A stretch of DNA of 7,906 nucleotides from Deltaproteobacteria bacterium. Its GTDB lineage: Bacteria > Desulfobacterota_E > Deferrimicrobia > Deferrimicrobiales > Deferrimicrobiaceae. This document shows positions 1-6,181 of the stretch, one piece after another. The stretch spans positions 1 to 7,906 of the forward strand of contig JAMDCN010000065.1 in assembly GCA_023489025.1 (NCBI GenBank). Reading direction: 5' to 3'. Each line of letters opens with the position of its first letter. The first letter of the stretch is position 1. The position numbers and the translations under genes were made by a program. The notes beneath the pieces are model-generated. The model did no database searches. It was given only the letters and a program-made list of their open reading frames with translations, and was not told the DNA's origin.

Positions 1-134
1 TCGCGGCGCTTCGCGGGACGCTTCTCGTAGCGGACCATCCCGCCGCAAAGGCTCTCCACATCCCGGTCGACCAGGTTGTGATCGACGAGGTGTGACGGCG
101 CGCTTTTATCGATGATCTCGTCGGTTGTGGTCAT
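1..134 (-). CDS. 5' part of an unrecognised gene, running off the left edge
   Basis: On the minus strand an ATG at 134-132 opens a frame of 44 codons that stays open to the window edge. It is preceded by a strong ribosome site, AGGAGGAG (positions 144-137), with a short 4-base gap between AGGAGG and the ATG. The visible protein begins MTTTDEIIDKSAPSHLVD and continues with a polar stretch, a Cys-Gly-Gly near residue 36 and a basic run (KRPAKRR) at the edge. I do not recognise the family: there is no signal peptide or membrane segment, and too little is present to name a domain. It lies in the same orientation as the GNAT gene, about 285 bases downstream of it. The structured repeat sits between them, so the two need not be one transcript. 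The good ribosome site and clean open frame are the reasons for calling it real. Confidence 0.6.
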   Translation of the reverse strand, partial: MTTTDEIIDKSAPSHLVDHNLVDRDVESLCGGMVRYEKRPAKRR

Positions 135-170
135 GGCTCCTCCTGCTTCCTGAAGATATGTTCGGGATTA

Positions 171-210
171 ATTATGCAAACAAGTACCACAATACCATTT
201 AATGTGTCAA
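171..210 (-). promoter_or_regulatory. weak promoter-like AT-rich stretch ahead of the left-edge gene
   Basis: This AT-rich island lies just upstream of the left-edge gene. On the minus strand it holds a perfect TTGACA (210-205) and, further on, a CATAAT (176-171) that matches five of six -10 bases. The gap between them is 28 bases, too long for one sigma70 promoter. At the usual spacing after TTGACA the -10 would be GTACTT or TACTTG, which is poor. A start of transcription near here would suit the gene starting at 134, but the boxes do not pair well, so this is only a candidate. Confidence 0.25.
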
Positions 211-250
211 GAAATTTGTTCCCCCCCGCTGTGCCCTGCGTCCCTCAATA

Positions 251-408
251 CGGAGGCGCAATGGAGCGGGATACCCCTTCCGAGCGGCCGTCTGTTTTTC
301 CCGGAGCCAGGGATGGCGAGAGGGAAAAACAGCGGCAGTGCAGGCAGCCCGGACGGCTGCCGGAACGTAGCGAGGAAGGGGGTATCACGCGGAGATATAG
401 CGCCTCCG
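251..408. repeat. 158-nt nested inverted-repeat element with a multi-branch fold
   Basis: Four sets of complementary segments nest inside one another. The closing stem P1 pairs 251-259 (CGGAGGCGC) with 400-408, nine perfect pairs. P2 pairs 266-281 with 374-390, fifteen pairs with one mismatch and one bulged G, including GATACCCC against GGGGTATC. Inside P2 are two hairpins. P3 pairs 287-302 with 322-336 (GCCG, one bulged T, then CTGTTTTTCCC) and is capped by a smaller GCCA/TGGC hairpin around GGGA at 306-317. P4 pairs 343-349 (GGCAGCC) with 355-361 around a 5-base loop. The T-run lies inside the P3 stem, so this is not an ordinary terminator. No open frame within it looks coding. It could be a structured RNA, a MITE-like or REP-like dispersed repeat, or a DNA cruciform site. 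The hexamer CCCTCA flanks it at 242-247 and 417-422, at unequal distances from the ends. The pairing is seen directly; the function is unknown. Confidence 0.7.
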
Positions 409-419
409 GTTACGCCCCC

Positions 420-1397
420 TCAGGGAATGGTTTTACCCAGCATCAGCCGCTGGGAAGGGTGGAAGCCGCAGGAGTACAGGAAGCGCTGCAGACCGATATT
501 TTCCGGGGATACCTGCGTGAGCATCGTTTCGACCTGGAGGGTGGCGAGGTTCAGGAAGAGCTGAGAGAGCAGGGCGTGCCCGATGCCGGAACCTGCGAAG
601 CCGGGGTGAACGCCGATGGTGTCCAGGATGGCGGCCTTATCGACCTTGCCGAATTCCCCGAAGTCGACCCGCGCCATGACGAATCCGACGACGAACCCGT
701 CCTCCTCGGCCACCAGCGAAACCCGGATCCCGGATTCCGTCAACACCTCCCGAAGCTTCGCGGCGTAGTAGGCGGAACGATCCCGGCCGGTGAGCTTCCG
801 GTCGATCCGGACGGCGGCCGCGAGGTCGTCCTCCTTCAACGAGCGCACCGGGACGCGGTCACGGGACAATGTTTCGTAGTAGTCCCCGCCGGCGCGCATC
901 GGCGATCGCGCATCCGCTCCCGCGCTCCCGACCTCCCGGATCTCCTCGCGCAACGGGGAGGTGTCCCGCTCGAGAATATGGACGGGGGCGAGGAGGAACC
1001 CCGTGGAGGAGAAGAAGCGGATCATCGCGGGACTTCCCCAGTCGACCCGGGTCCTCAAGGTTCCGATGCCTCTCGCCTTCATCCGCCGTTCCATTTCGGC
1101 CAGCAGCGCTTTCCCGATCCCCTTGCCCTGGGCGTCGGGGTCGATGCCGACGACATCGAGGACCGCCACGGCGTCCGGGGCGCCGAATTCCCCTTCCTGG
1201 ATCCTGGCGATCGCGTATCCGGCGAGTTTCCCGTCCCGCACCGCGGCGCAGGCGATGAAACCGGTTGGCGTTTCCGCCGCCGCCGCGAACCGTTTCTCCA
1301 GGAACCCTTTTCTCGACTGACCGGTGATCCGGCTCTCGATTCCGGAAACACGGTCGAGATCCCCTGGGAGGAGCGCACGAAGTTCCAGGCTTTCCAT
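420..1397 (-). CDS. tandem GNAT-domain N-acetyltransferase (two GNAT domains)
   Basis: The product is a 325-residue soluble protein built of two GNAT folds, roughly residues 4-145 and 183-323. GNAT enzymes move an acetyl group from acetyl-CoA to an amine; the acceptor here cannot be read. The first domain has the CoA-loop motif QGKGIG (90-95). The second has AGSGIG (268-273), with Ala in place of the usual Gln/Arg. The two halves share a clear internal repeat: GEFG, then a hydrophobic LD-x-x-G-x-x-P strand, then GIG-x-ALL, at 69-99 and 247-277, which points to duplication of one ancestral domain. A linker rich in charged residues (about 144-182) joins them. The start is supported by GAAGGAGGA (1413-1405), with eight bases between AGGAGG and the ATG. 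It is transcribed away from the catabolic operon and shows no functional tie to it. Several long frames on the opposite strand here reflect high-GC antisense codon structure only. The second domain may have reduced CoA binding and serve for substrate binding. Confidence 0.88.
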   Translation of the reverse strand: MESLELRALLPGDLDRVSGIESRITGQSRKGFLEKRFAAAAETPTGFIACAAVRDGKLAGYAIARIQEGEFGAPDAVAVLDVVGIDPDAQGKGIGKALLAEMERRMKARGIGTLRTRVDWGSPAMIRFFSSTGFLLAPVHILERDTSPLREEIREVGSAGADARSPMRAGGDYYETLSRDRVPVRSLKEDDLAAAVRIDRKLTGRDRSAYYAAKLREVLTESGIRVSLVAEEDGFVVGFVMARVDFGEFGKVDKAAILDTIGVHPGFAGSGIGHALLSQLFLNLATLQVETMLTQVSPENIGLQRFLYSCGFHPSQRLMLGKTIP

Positions 1398-1595
1398 TTC
1401 CGTGTCCTCCTTCGCTTTCCTTTTGCTTCCGTTTCTCCTCGTCGCGGATCTCTCGACGCATGAGCTTCCCGACCTTTGACTTGGAGCATCCCTCTGGATT
1501 CAATGTAACTGGGTGCCATGTGTGGCGCAAGGCTCTCTTTGTACGAGCGGATTTTTCTCCTTCATCTTGGCACGGAGAGCCGCTCCGGAAATTTC

Positions 1596-1626
1596 TTGAC
1601 AACGATGGCCGGGATTGTCATATACT
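1596..1626 (+). promoter_or_regulatory. probable sigma70 promoter of the regulator and catabolic operon
   Basis: A perfect -35 box TTGACA (1596-1601) is followed after 19 bases by TATACT (1621-1626), five of six matches to the -10 consensus. The spacer is two bases longer than ideal, which is common at regulated promoters. A 17-base spacer would give the poorer CATATA. Transcription would start near 1633 and leave a leader of roughly 95 bases before the regulator gene. No other promoter of similar quality is visible before the aldolase, so this one may drive all six genes. Confidence 0.55.
1597..1620. promoter_or_regulatory. candidate operator dyad between the -35 and -10 boxes
   Basis: TGACAA (1597-1602) and its exact complement TTGTCA (1615-1620) flank a central self-complementary GGCC (1607-1610). 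All share one symmetry centre, at 1608.5. Eight of twelve positions per arm are therefore symmetric, over 24 bases. The dyad overlaps the -35 box and fills the promoter spacer, where a bound dimer would block RNA polymerase. FadR-subfamily GntR proteins bind short dyads of this general size near their own promoters, so autoregulation by the adjacent gene product is the natural reading. That link is inference. Confidence 0.45.
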
Positions 1627-1727
1627 CAGTAAGTGGGTAATCCAGTTTTTTTAAAATGACGGTTTATTAATCGGATTTTCATATTTCATCGAGCTGAACC
1701 GTTATTTGGGAAATTAGAGGAGGAGGC

Positions 1728-2486
1728 ATGGTGAGAGGAACGGACAACGTGGCTTCCGGCGTGGGTTGGGAACCGTACCGGGGAATCCGTCAATACGAAT
1801 ACGTGTTGGAAAAAATAAAGGGATTGATGGCTTCCGGGGCGTTGAGGCCGGGGGATCGCCTTCCGTCGGAAAGGGAACTGTCTAGTAGGCTTAGGGTAGG
1901 AAGGGCTTCGATCAAAGAAGCCTTCCGGATTTTGGAAATCCTTGGCCTGATCGAAGTGAAGCACGGGGATGGCAGTTACATAAACAAGGGACAGTATCAA
2001 TTTTTTGAATCTTTTGGAAACACCGCAAGTTTATTTGGAGAATTGACGGCGGAAACCATGGGTGGTTTTCTTGATTTTCGGAGAACATGGGAGATAAAGT
2101 GCGCCGTGCTGGCGGCAAGGAACGCTACCGAAGAAGATATAGAAATGATGGATATAGAAATACGACGTATGGAAAAATGTTATCACAATGAAACGGAATT
2201 CAAGGCAGCGGACATAAACTTTCATAATTTTATGTGCATTGCATCGAAGGATAAATCCATAATGCTGGTCGTGCAGGGTTTAAGGAATATCCTGATCACT
2301 TTTTTTAATAACGTATATCCCCTTGTTTGTTCTGATGAAAAATTGAGCCAAGAAGCGTACGTTGCTCACGACAATATTCTCCGAGCCATCAAGCGTCATG
2401 ACGAAGACGCGGCAGTACAAGCCATGGAAGCGCATTTGCTGGTCGCTCGCCATAACCTGATGCGCTCCTGCAACATGCTTCAATAG
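1728..2486 (+). CDS. GntR-family transcriptional regulator, FadR/FCD subfamily
   Basis: The 252-residue product is a one-component regulator of organic-acid metabolism. Residues about 21-87 form the GntR winged helix-turn-helix, with the hallmark LRPGDRLPSEREL (39-51) and a recognition-helix region RVGRASIKEAFRILE, followed by the wing GLIEVKHGDGSYI. Residues about 112-240 form an all-helical FCD ligand domain. Its usual metal/carboxylate-binding set is intact: D162 and H166 (D-x3-H), H214 and H236. Related PdhR and LldR proteins respond to small carboxylates, so a substrate or intermediate of the downstream pathway is the likely effector. The ATG follows AGAGGAGGAGG closely; a GTG one codon later (1731) is an alternative start. 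The gene lies 45 bases before the aldolase and probably shares its transcript. The DNA encoding the FCD half is markedly AT-rich (64 G or C in 180 at 2161-2340) beside its GC-rich neighbours. Confidence 0.92.
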   Translation: MVRGTDNVASGVGWEPYRGIRQYEYVLEKIKGLMASGALRPGDRLPSERELSSRLRVGRASIKEAFRILEILGLIEVKHGDGSYINKGQYQFFESFGNTASLFGELTAETMGGFLDFRRTWEIKCAVLAARNATEEDIEMMDIEIRRMEKCYHNETEFKAADINFHNFMCIASKDKSIMLVVQGLRNILITFFNNVYPLVCSDEKLSQEAYVAHDNILRAIKRHDEDAAVQAMEAHLLVARHNLMRSCNMLQ

Positions 2487-2531
2487 TGATGAAGTAGTCA
2501 TGCGCAACTATCCCGCATCAAGGAGGAGGCA

Positions 2532-3341
2532 ATGAAACACGTTCCAACAGCACTGAAAAACGGAGAGGTTCTCATCGGGCCCTTTTCGGTCTCCGGCTCG
2601 CCAACCCTGGTGGAAACGATCGGATATGCCGGATTTGATTTCGTCATCATCGATTGCGAGCATGCGGCGACAAGTCCTTTCGGGGCCGAGTTGGAGGGGC
2701 TGGTCCGTGCTGCCTGTGCCGCGGATATCGCTCCCATCGTGCGCGTGACCAAGAACGATCCCGGGCAGATCCTTAAGGCCTTCAATTTCGGTGCCCAGGT
2801 CGTCATCGTTCCCCATGTCAATACCGTCGCAGATGCGGAGGCGGCCGTCCGCGCCGGGAAGTACGCACCCGTCGGCCGGCGCAGTTGCGCTCCTCCCGTG
2901 CGCGCGGCCAAGCACGGTTTCATCGACTGGCCTGAATTTTACCGGAAGCAACTGGAGGAGACCCTGATCTTTCCCCTGATCGAAGAGGAGGAAGGGTTCC
3001 GGAACATATCCGAAATCGCAAACGTGAAGGGCATCGGGGGGATTTTCTTCGGGCCGTTCGACCTGTCGGTGTCCCGAGGATTTCCCGGGGGGGCGTTCGA
3101 CCTTGCGACGAACCGGAAGGAACGCGAGGTCGTGTACTCCACCGCCAAGTCGAAGGGCCTTCCCATCGCCGACCTGGCGTGGGACATCGACTCCGCCACC
3201 CACATGATCAAGATGGGGGCGCAGTTCGTCTCGTTGGGAACGGACCTCACCATGTTCGCCAACTCCTGCCGTTCCTTAAAGGAATCCTCCGATACTGTCC
3301 GCAGGGCGATTTCTTCCGCGAAATTGACGAAGGGGAAGTGA
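2532..3341 (+). CDS. HpcH/HpaI-family class II aldolase (2-oxo-acid aldolase or citrate-lyase-beta-like)
   Basis: The 269-residue product belongs to the phosphoenolpyruvate/pyruvate TIM-barrel group, whose members make or break a C-C bond to pyruvate using a divalent metal. Visible family motifs, in order, are FDFVIIDCEHA with catalytic H44, VRVTKNDPGQI with pyruvate-binding R71, the GAQVVIVPHV strand (88-97), KYAPVGRRS (110-118), the metal ligand E151 in PLIEEEEG, and the second ligand D177 in GPFDLSVSRG. Many members have Gln two residues before the metal Glu; here it is Leu149. Length is normal for the family. A strong AGGAGGAGG lies just before the ATG. Known relatives cleave 2,4-dihydroxyhept-2-ene-1,7-dioate, 2-keto-3-deoxy sugar acids or similar compounds. 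The sequence does not choose among them. Placement between an FCD regulator and a TRAP importer suggests that it acts on the imported acid or a derivative. Confidence 0.9.
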   Translation: MKHVPTALKNGEVLIGPFSVSGSPTLVETIGYAGFDFVIIDCEHAATSPFGAELEGLVRAACAADIAPIVRVTKNDPGQILKAFNFGAQVVIVPHVNTVADAEAAVRAGKYAPVGRRSCAPPVRAAKHGFIDWPEFYRKQLEETLIFPLIEEEEGFRNISEIANVKGIGGIFFGPFDLSVSRGFPGGAFDLATNRKEREVVYSTAKSKGLPIADLAWDIDSATHMIKMGAQFVSLGTDLTMFANSCRSLKESSDTVRRAISSAKLTKGK

Positions 3342-3390
3342 ACCGTCAGGGCAATTGGACCTTGTATCCGCGTCACACCACTACCGATCG

Positions 3391-3400
3391 AAAGGAGAGG
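3391..3400 (+). promoter_or_regulatory. ribosome binding site that fixes the dctP start
   Basis: AAAGGAGAGG lies just ahead of the ATG at 3404, with GGAG six bases away from it. The same frame is open back to an ATG at 3179, but that extension would overlap the aldolase by more than 160 bases and would put about 75 unrelated residues before the signal peptide. This site and the signal sequence decide for 3404. Confidence 0.75.
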
Positions 3401-3403
3401 AAC

Positions 3404-4393
3404 ATGTTTCGGCAATTGCGATCCATGGTCATTGTCGTTCTCGCCGCAATCATGGTGATCACTTTGATGGTCGTTGCGGCCCCTGCGAAGGAATACAGTT
3501 TCCGGCTTGGACATGTACTTCCTGCTTCACACCCTTACGGAGTGGCGATGGAGCAATTCGCAAAAGCGGTGGAACACGATAGCGGGGGGCGGATTAAGAT
3601 TCAGGTCGTCCACGGTGGTGCTTTGGGAGGCGACCGGGAAATGGGGGAGCAGATCCGTCTCGGCGGCCTGGAAATGGGATTGATTCATACTACGGTGCTG
3701 GGACTTGATCCCCGTCTCCAGATCGAGGAACTTCCCTTCGCGTGGGCTCGACGGGAGCAGGCCTACGCGGCCCTGGACGGAGAGTTGGGCGCGAAACTTC
3801 TCGAGATCCTGTCCAAGAAGGGGATCAAGGGTCTTGCTTGGTACGAAAATGGGTATCGGGATCTCACGAATAACGTTCGGCCGATTCGCGAGCCATCCGA
3901 CCTCAAGGGGCTCAAGATCCGTATGGCGGAACTCAAGATGCGAATCGACACCTTCAAACTTCTGGGTGCGAACCCGATCCCCATGGCGTTTCCAGAACTC
4001 TTCACGGCGCTCCAGCAAGGGACGGTCGATGGGCAGGAAAACCCGCTGGCCATCATAAAGACCTCGAAGTTCAACGAAGTACAGAAGTACCTTTCCACGT
4101 CCGGGCATATCTGGGGATCGGTCCTCCTGATGATCAACAAGGACATCTTGGAAAAGCTGCCGGCAGACCTGCAAAAGATCCTCATTCGAAATGCCGTCAA
4201 GTACCGTGACATCGAGCGGAAAATGATCCGGGAAAGCGATGTGAAGATACTGGCGGAACTCAAGAAGAGCATGCAGGTAAATGAGGTGGACAAAGCCGCC
4301 TTCCGCAAGGCCGTGGCCCCCATCTATGAGAGCTACCGGCCGGTGTTCGGCGATGAGCTGATGAAGCTGGTGGAGAAGTACGGACGCATGTAG
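3404..4393 (+). CDS. dctP: TRAP transporter periplasmic solute-binding protein, DctP family
   Basis: The 329-residue product is the extracytoplasmic receptor that captures a carboxylate in the periplasm and delivers it to the DctQM membrane complex. It starts with a Sec signal peptide: basic MFRQLRS, a hydrophobic core of about 18 residues, and a likely cleavage after A-P-A near residue 28. The mature part has the family landmarks GHVLPASHPYGVAMEQFAKAV (35-55), GGRIKIQV (61-68), LGGDREMGEQ (74-83), and the core signature DLKGLKIRMAE through GTVDGQENP (167-214). Arg173, in KIR, is the position that in characterised receptors forms a salt bridge to the substrate carboxylate. No lipoprotein cysteine is seen. 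Length is normal. It sits 62 bases after the aldolase and 19 bases before dctQ. The ligand type, mono- or dicarboxylate, cannot be assigned by eye. Confidence 0.93.
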   Translation: MFRQLRSMVIVVLAAIMVITLMVVAAPAKEYSFRLGHVLPASHPYGVAMEQFAKAVEHDSGGRIKIQVVHGGALGGDREMGEQIRLGGLEMGLIHTTVLGLDPRLQIEELPFAWARREQAYAALDGELGAKLLEILSKKGIKGLAWYENGYRDLTNNVRPIREPSDLKGLKIRMAELKMRIDTFKLLGANPIPMAFPELFTALQQGTVDGQENPLAIIKTSKFNEVQKYLSTSGHIWGSVLLMINKDILEKLPADLQKILIRNAVKYRDIERKMIRESDVKILAELKKSMQVNEVDKAAFRKAVAPIYESYRPVFGDELMKLVEKYGRM

Positions 4394-4412
4394 GCTGCCG
4401 GGAGATACGAAG

Positions 4413-4901
4413 GTGAAGCATCTCAGCGCGATCCTTGAGCGGGTTCTGGGCACGATCTGCGCGGTCCTTCTTGGCGCCATGGTGGTCGTGGTGTTCGGCC
4501 AGGTCATCATGCGCTATGCCTTGCGTATGCCCTTCTCCTGGGGAGAAGAGCTGGCCCGCTTTCTGCAAATCTGGCTGACCTTTATGGGCGCGAGCCTCGC
4601 GTTCCTGGTCGGGGGGCATGCTTCCATCCAGGTGCTCCTCGACCGCCTTCCCGAGAAGGCCAGGAGGATGGCGCGCGTGGCGATCGCCCTGCTGGCGGGA
4701 CTTTTCTTTCTCATTCTGTTCGTCAAGGGGATGCATCTCGTGCTGTTCACATGGTCCGATGAGTCTCCTGCCTTGTCCCTGCCGTTCGGCATCGTCTATC
4801 TGGCTTTGCCGATCGCTTCCGGACTCATCTTTCTGATACAGGCAAGAGACATCTGGCAACTCGTTCACCCGGACGGGGGAAGAGACCGGGGAAGCGTATG
4901 A
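4413..4901 (+). CDS. dctQ: TRAP transporter small membrane subunit, DctQ family
   Basis: The 162-residue product is the four-helix subunit of the TRAP permease. Hydrophobic segments fall at about residues 12-36, 47-68, 86-106 and 124-144. The family signature is present: RMPFSWGEELARFLQIWLTF (38-57), then a GGHASIQVLLDRLP loop (67-80) and LPFGIVYLALPIASG near the last helix. It starts at GTG (4413), supported by GGGAGA eight bases upstream. No ATG nearby in frame fits the usual N-terminus better. The stop overlaps the dctM start by four bases (ATGA), which implies translational coupling and equal production of the two membrane subunits. Confidence 0.93.
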   Translation: MKHLSAILERVLGTICAVLLGAMVVVVFGQVIMRYALRMPFSWGEELARFLQIWLTFMGASLAFLVGGHASIQVLLDRLPEKARRMARVAIALLAGLFFLILFVKGMHLVLFTWSDESPALSLPFGIVYLALPIASGLIFLIQARDIWQLVHPDGGRDRGSV

Positions 4902-6172
4902 CCTGGACATTATTCGGTTTCCTTTTTCTGTTACTGGCCGTCGGGTTTCCGATCGCGGTGGCTTTGGGAGGAGCCGCATTCCTGTTCCTTTTCCTGCAAA
5001 CCCACACCCCTCTTGAAATCGTCGTCCAGCGGATCGTGTCGGGTGTTGATTCCTTTCCTCTCCTGGCGCTCCCGTTTTTCCTCCTCGCCGGACTGCTCAT
5101 GGAACGTGCAGGCATCACGTCGCGCATCATGAACCTTGCGAACGCCCTCGTCGGGCATATCCGGGGAGGCCTGGCGGCGGTATGCGTCGTGGCAAGTTGT
5201 TTCTTCGGTTTTATTTCCGGTTCCGGAGTCGCAGACACCGCGGCCATCGGCTCGATCATCATGCCGGAAATGGTCCGCAGGGGGTACGGGAAAGGATTCA
5301 CCGCGTCCCTTCAGGCGAGCGCGGGGGTGTTGGGGATCGTGATCCCGCCGAGTCTGCCCATCGTCGTGCTCGGCGTCGCCGGAGGGATTCCCATCGGTGC
5401 GCTCCTCCTCGGAGGGATCATGCCCGGCTGGATCGCCGGTTTTCTGCTCATGTTTGTCGGGATCGTCATCTCCCGCAAACGGGGATACCAGGGAATCGAG
5501 CGGGTGGGGGGCTGGAAGGAAACCTGGAAAGCCGCGCGGGAAGCGGTTCTTCCGCTCCTGACCCCCGTCATTATCCTGGGGGGAATCTTGGGGGGGGTGT
5601 TTACGCCCACGGAATCCGCCGTCGTGGCAACCGTCTATGCGCTCTTGTTGGGTTTTTTCGTTTATCGTTCGTTGCGTTTTCGGGATCTATACCCCATCTT
5701 CAAAGAGGCCGCCCTGGCATCCGGCGTGATCATGTTCATCATCGCCGCAGCCTCCCCCTTCGCGTGGATCATGGCGATCAATCAGATACCGAAATCGCTT
5801 ACGACGTTTTTCCTTTCGCTCACGTCGAATCCATTCTGGATTCTGATCCTGGTGAACGTCTTGTTGCTCGTGCTCGGCACCTTCATGGAAACGATCGCGA
5901 TCATCATCGTCATGGCTCCTATCCTCTTGCCACTCATCACGTCTCTCGGCTATGACCCTGTGTACTTCGGCATCATCATGGTACTGAATCTGGCCATCGG
6001 AGGCATCACGCCCCCGTTGGGAGTGTGCCTTATTACCACGTGCCGGTTATTGAAAACCCCGTATCCTCCGCCGGGCCGTGACCTGTTGCCCTTCCTGCTG
6101 GCCATGGTTGCCAGTCTGTTCCTCACTATCCTTTTCCCGCCTCTGGTGTTATGGCTCGGAAAGATGGCGTAA
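4898..6172 (+). CDS. dctM: TRAP transporter large membrane subunit, DctM family
   Basis: The 424-residue product is the transport subunit of the TRAP permease, of the ion-transporter superfamily, and carries the substrate and sodium pathway. It is hydrophobic throughout with about a dozen membrane segments and two repeat-like halves. Signature stretches include LPFFLLAGLLMERAGIT (58-74), FGFISGSGVADTAAIGS (103-119) with the Gly/Ser-rich helical hairpin, SLQASAGVLGIVIPPS (137-152), GGVFTPTESAVVAT (232-245) and NLAIGGITPPLG (364-375). The last two contain the second-half hairpin and metal-binding region. Length is typical of stand-alone DctM, so this is not a DctQM fusion. It starts within the last codons of dctQ. 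Only nine bases lie between its stop and the ATG at 6182, so the ligase very likely shares the transcript. Confidence 0.95.
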   Translation: MTWTLFGFLFLLLAVGFPIAVALGGAAFLFLFLQTHTPLEIVVQRIVSGVDSFPLLALPFFLLAGLLMERAGITSRIMNLANALVGHIRGGLAAVCVVASCFFGFISGSGVADTAAIGSIIMPEMVRRGYGKGFTASLQASAGVLGIVIPPSLPIVVLGVAGGIPIGALLLGGIMPGWIAGFLLMFVGIVISRKRGYQGIERVGGWKETWKAAREAVLPLLTPVIILGGILGGVFTPTESAVVATVYALLLGFFVYRSLRFRDLYPIFKEAALASGVIMFIIAAASPFAWIMAINQIPKSLTTFFLSLTSNPFWILILVNVLLLVLGTFMETIAIIIVMAPILLPLITSLGYDPVYFGIIMVLNLAIGGITPPLGVCLITTCRLLKTPYPPPGRDLLPFLLAMVASLFLTILFPPLVLWLGKMA

Positions 6173-6181
6173 ACGGAAAGG

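Larger units (their letters stand above)
1398..1727. other. divergent intergenic region, 330 bases, no convincing gene
   Basis: This region separates the minus-strand GNAT gene from the plus-strand operon. Next to the GNAT start it holds that gene's ribosome site (1405-1413). The part from about 1400 to 1590 is GC-rich and I see no clear minus-strand promoter in it. From about 1591 onward the base composition turns AT-rich and contains the promoter and dyad listed separately. A leader of about 95 bases follows, with T-runs near 1646 and the AGAGGAGGAGG ribosome site at 1716-1726. A 64-codon frame at 1460-1654 has no matching ribosome site or recognisable protein and covers the promoter, so I do not call it. 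Confidence 0.6.

Noticed and set aside
174..189. Possible sigma54 promoter on the minus strand (TGGTAC followed by TTGCA)
   Set aside because: The distance between GG and GC is nine bases instead of the required ten, and the -24 box is imperfect.
287..336. Intrinsic terminator for the GNAT gene
   Set aside because: The T or A tract lies inside the stem on both strands rather than after it, so the usual hairpin-plus-U-run layout is missing.
174..1463. Long plus-strand open frame of 429 codons across the GNAT gene
   Set aside because: It is antisense to a clear tandem-GNAT protein. Its translation is low-complexity, rich in Arg, Gly and Pro, with no domain and no ribosome site.
859..1602. Minus-strand 247-codon frame overlapping the GNAT start
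   Set aside because: It is an alternative frame of the same GC-rich gene. The product is arginine-rich with no motif, and it would cover the divergent promoter region.
1659..1702. Inverted pair ACGGTT / AACCGT in the regulator leader
   Set aside because: It is only six bases per arm with a 32-base gap, and no symmetric extension. It is too weak to call an operator or attenuator.
2471..2484. 14-base direct repeat shared with 6241-6254 (caacatgcttcaat)
   Set aside because: Both copies encode Asn-Met-Leu-Gln in unrelated proteins. A single match of this length in about 8 kb is within reach of chance, and the flanks differ.
3179..3403. 75-codon N-terminal extension of dctP
   Set aside because: It overlaps the aldolase, lacks a ribosome site and would bury the signal peptide. 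The ATG at 3404 has both a ribosome site and the proper leader.
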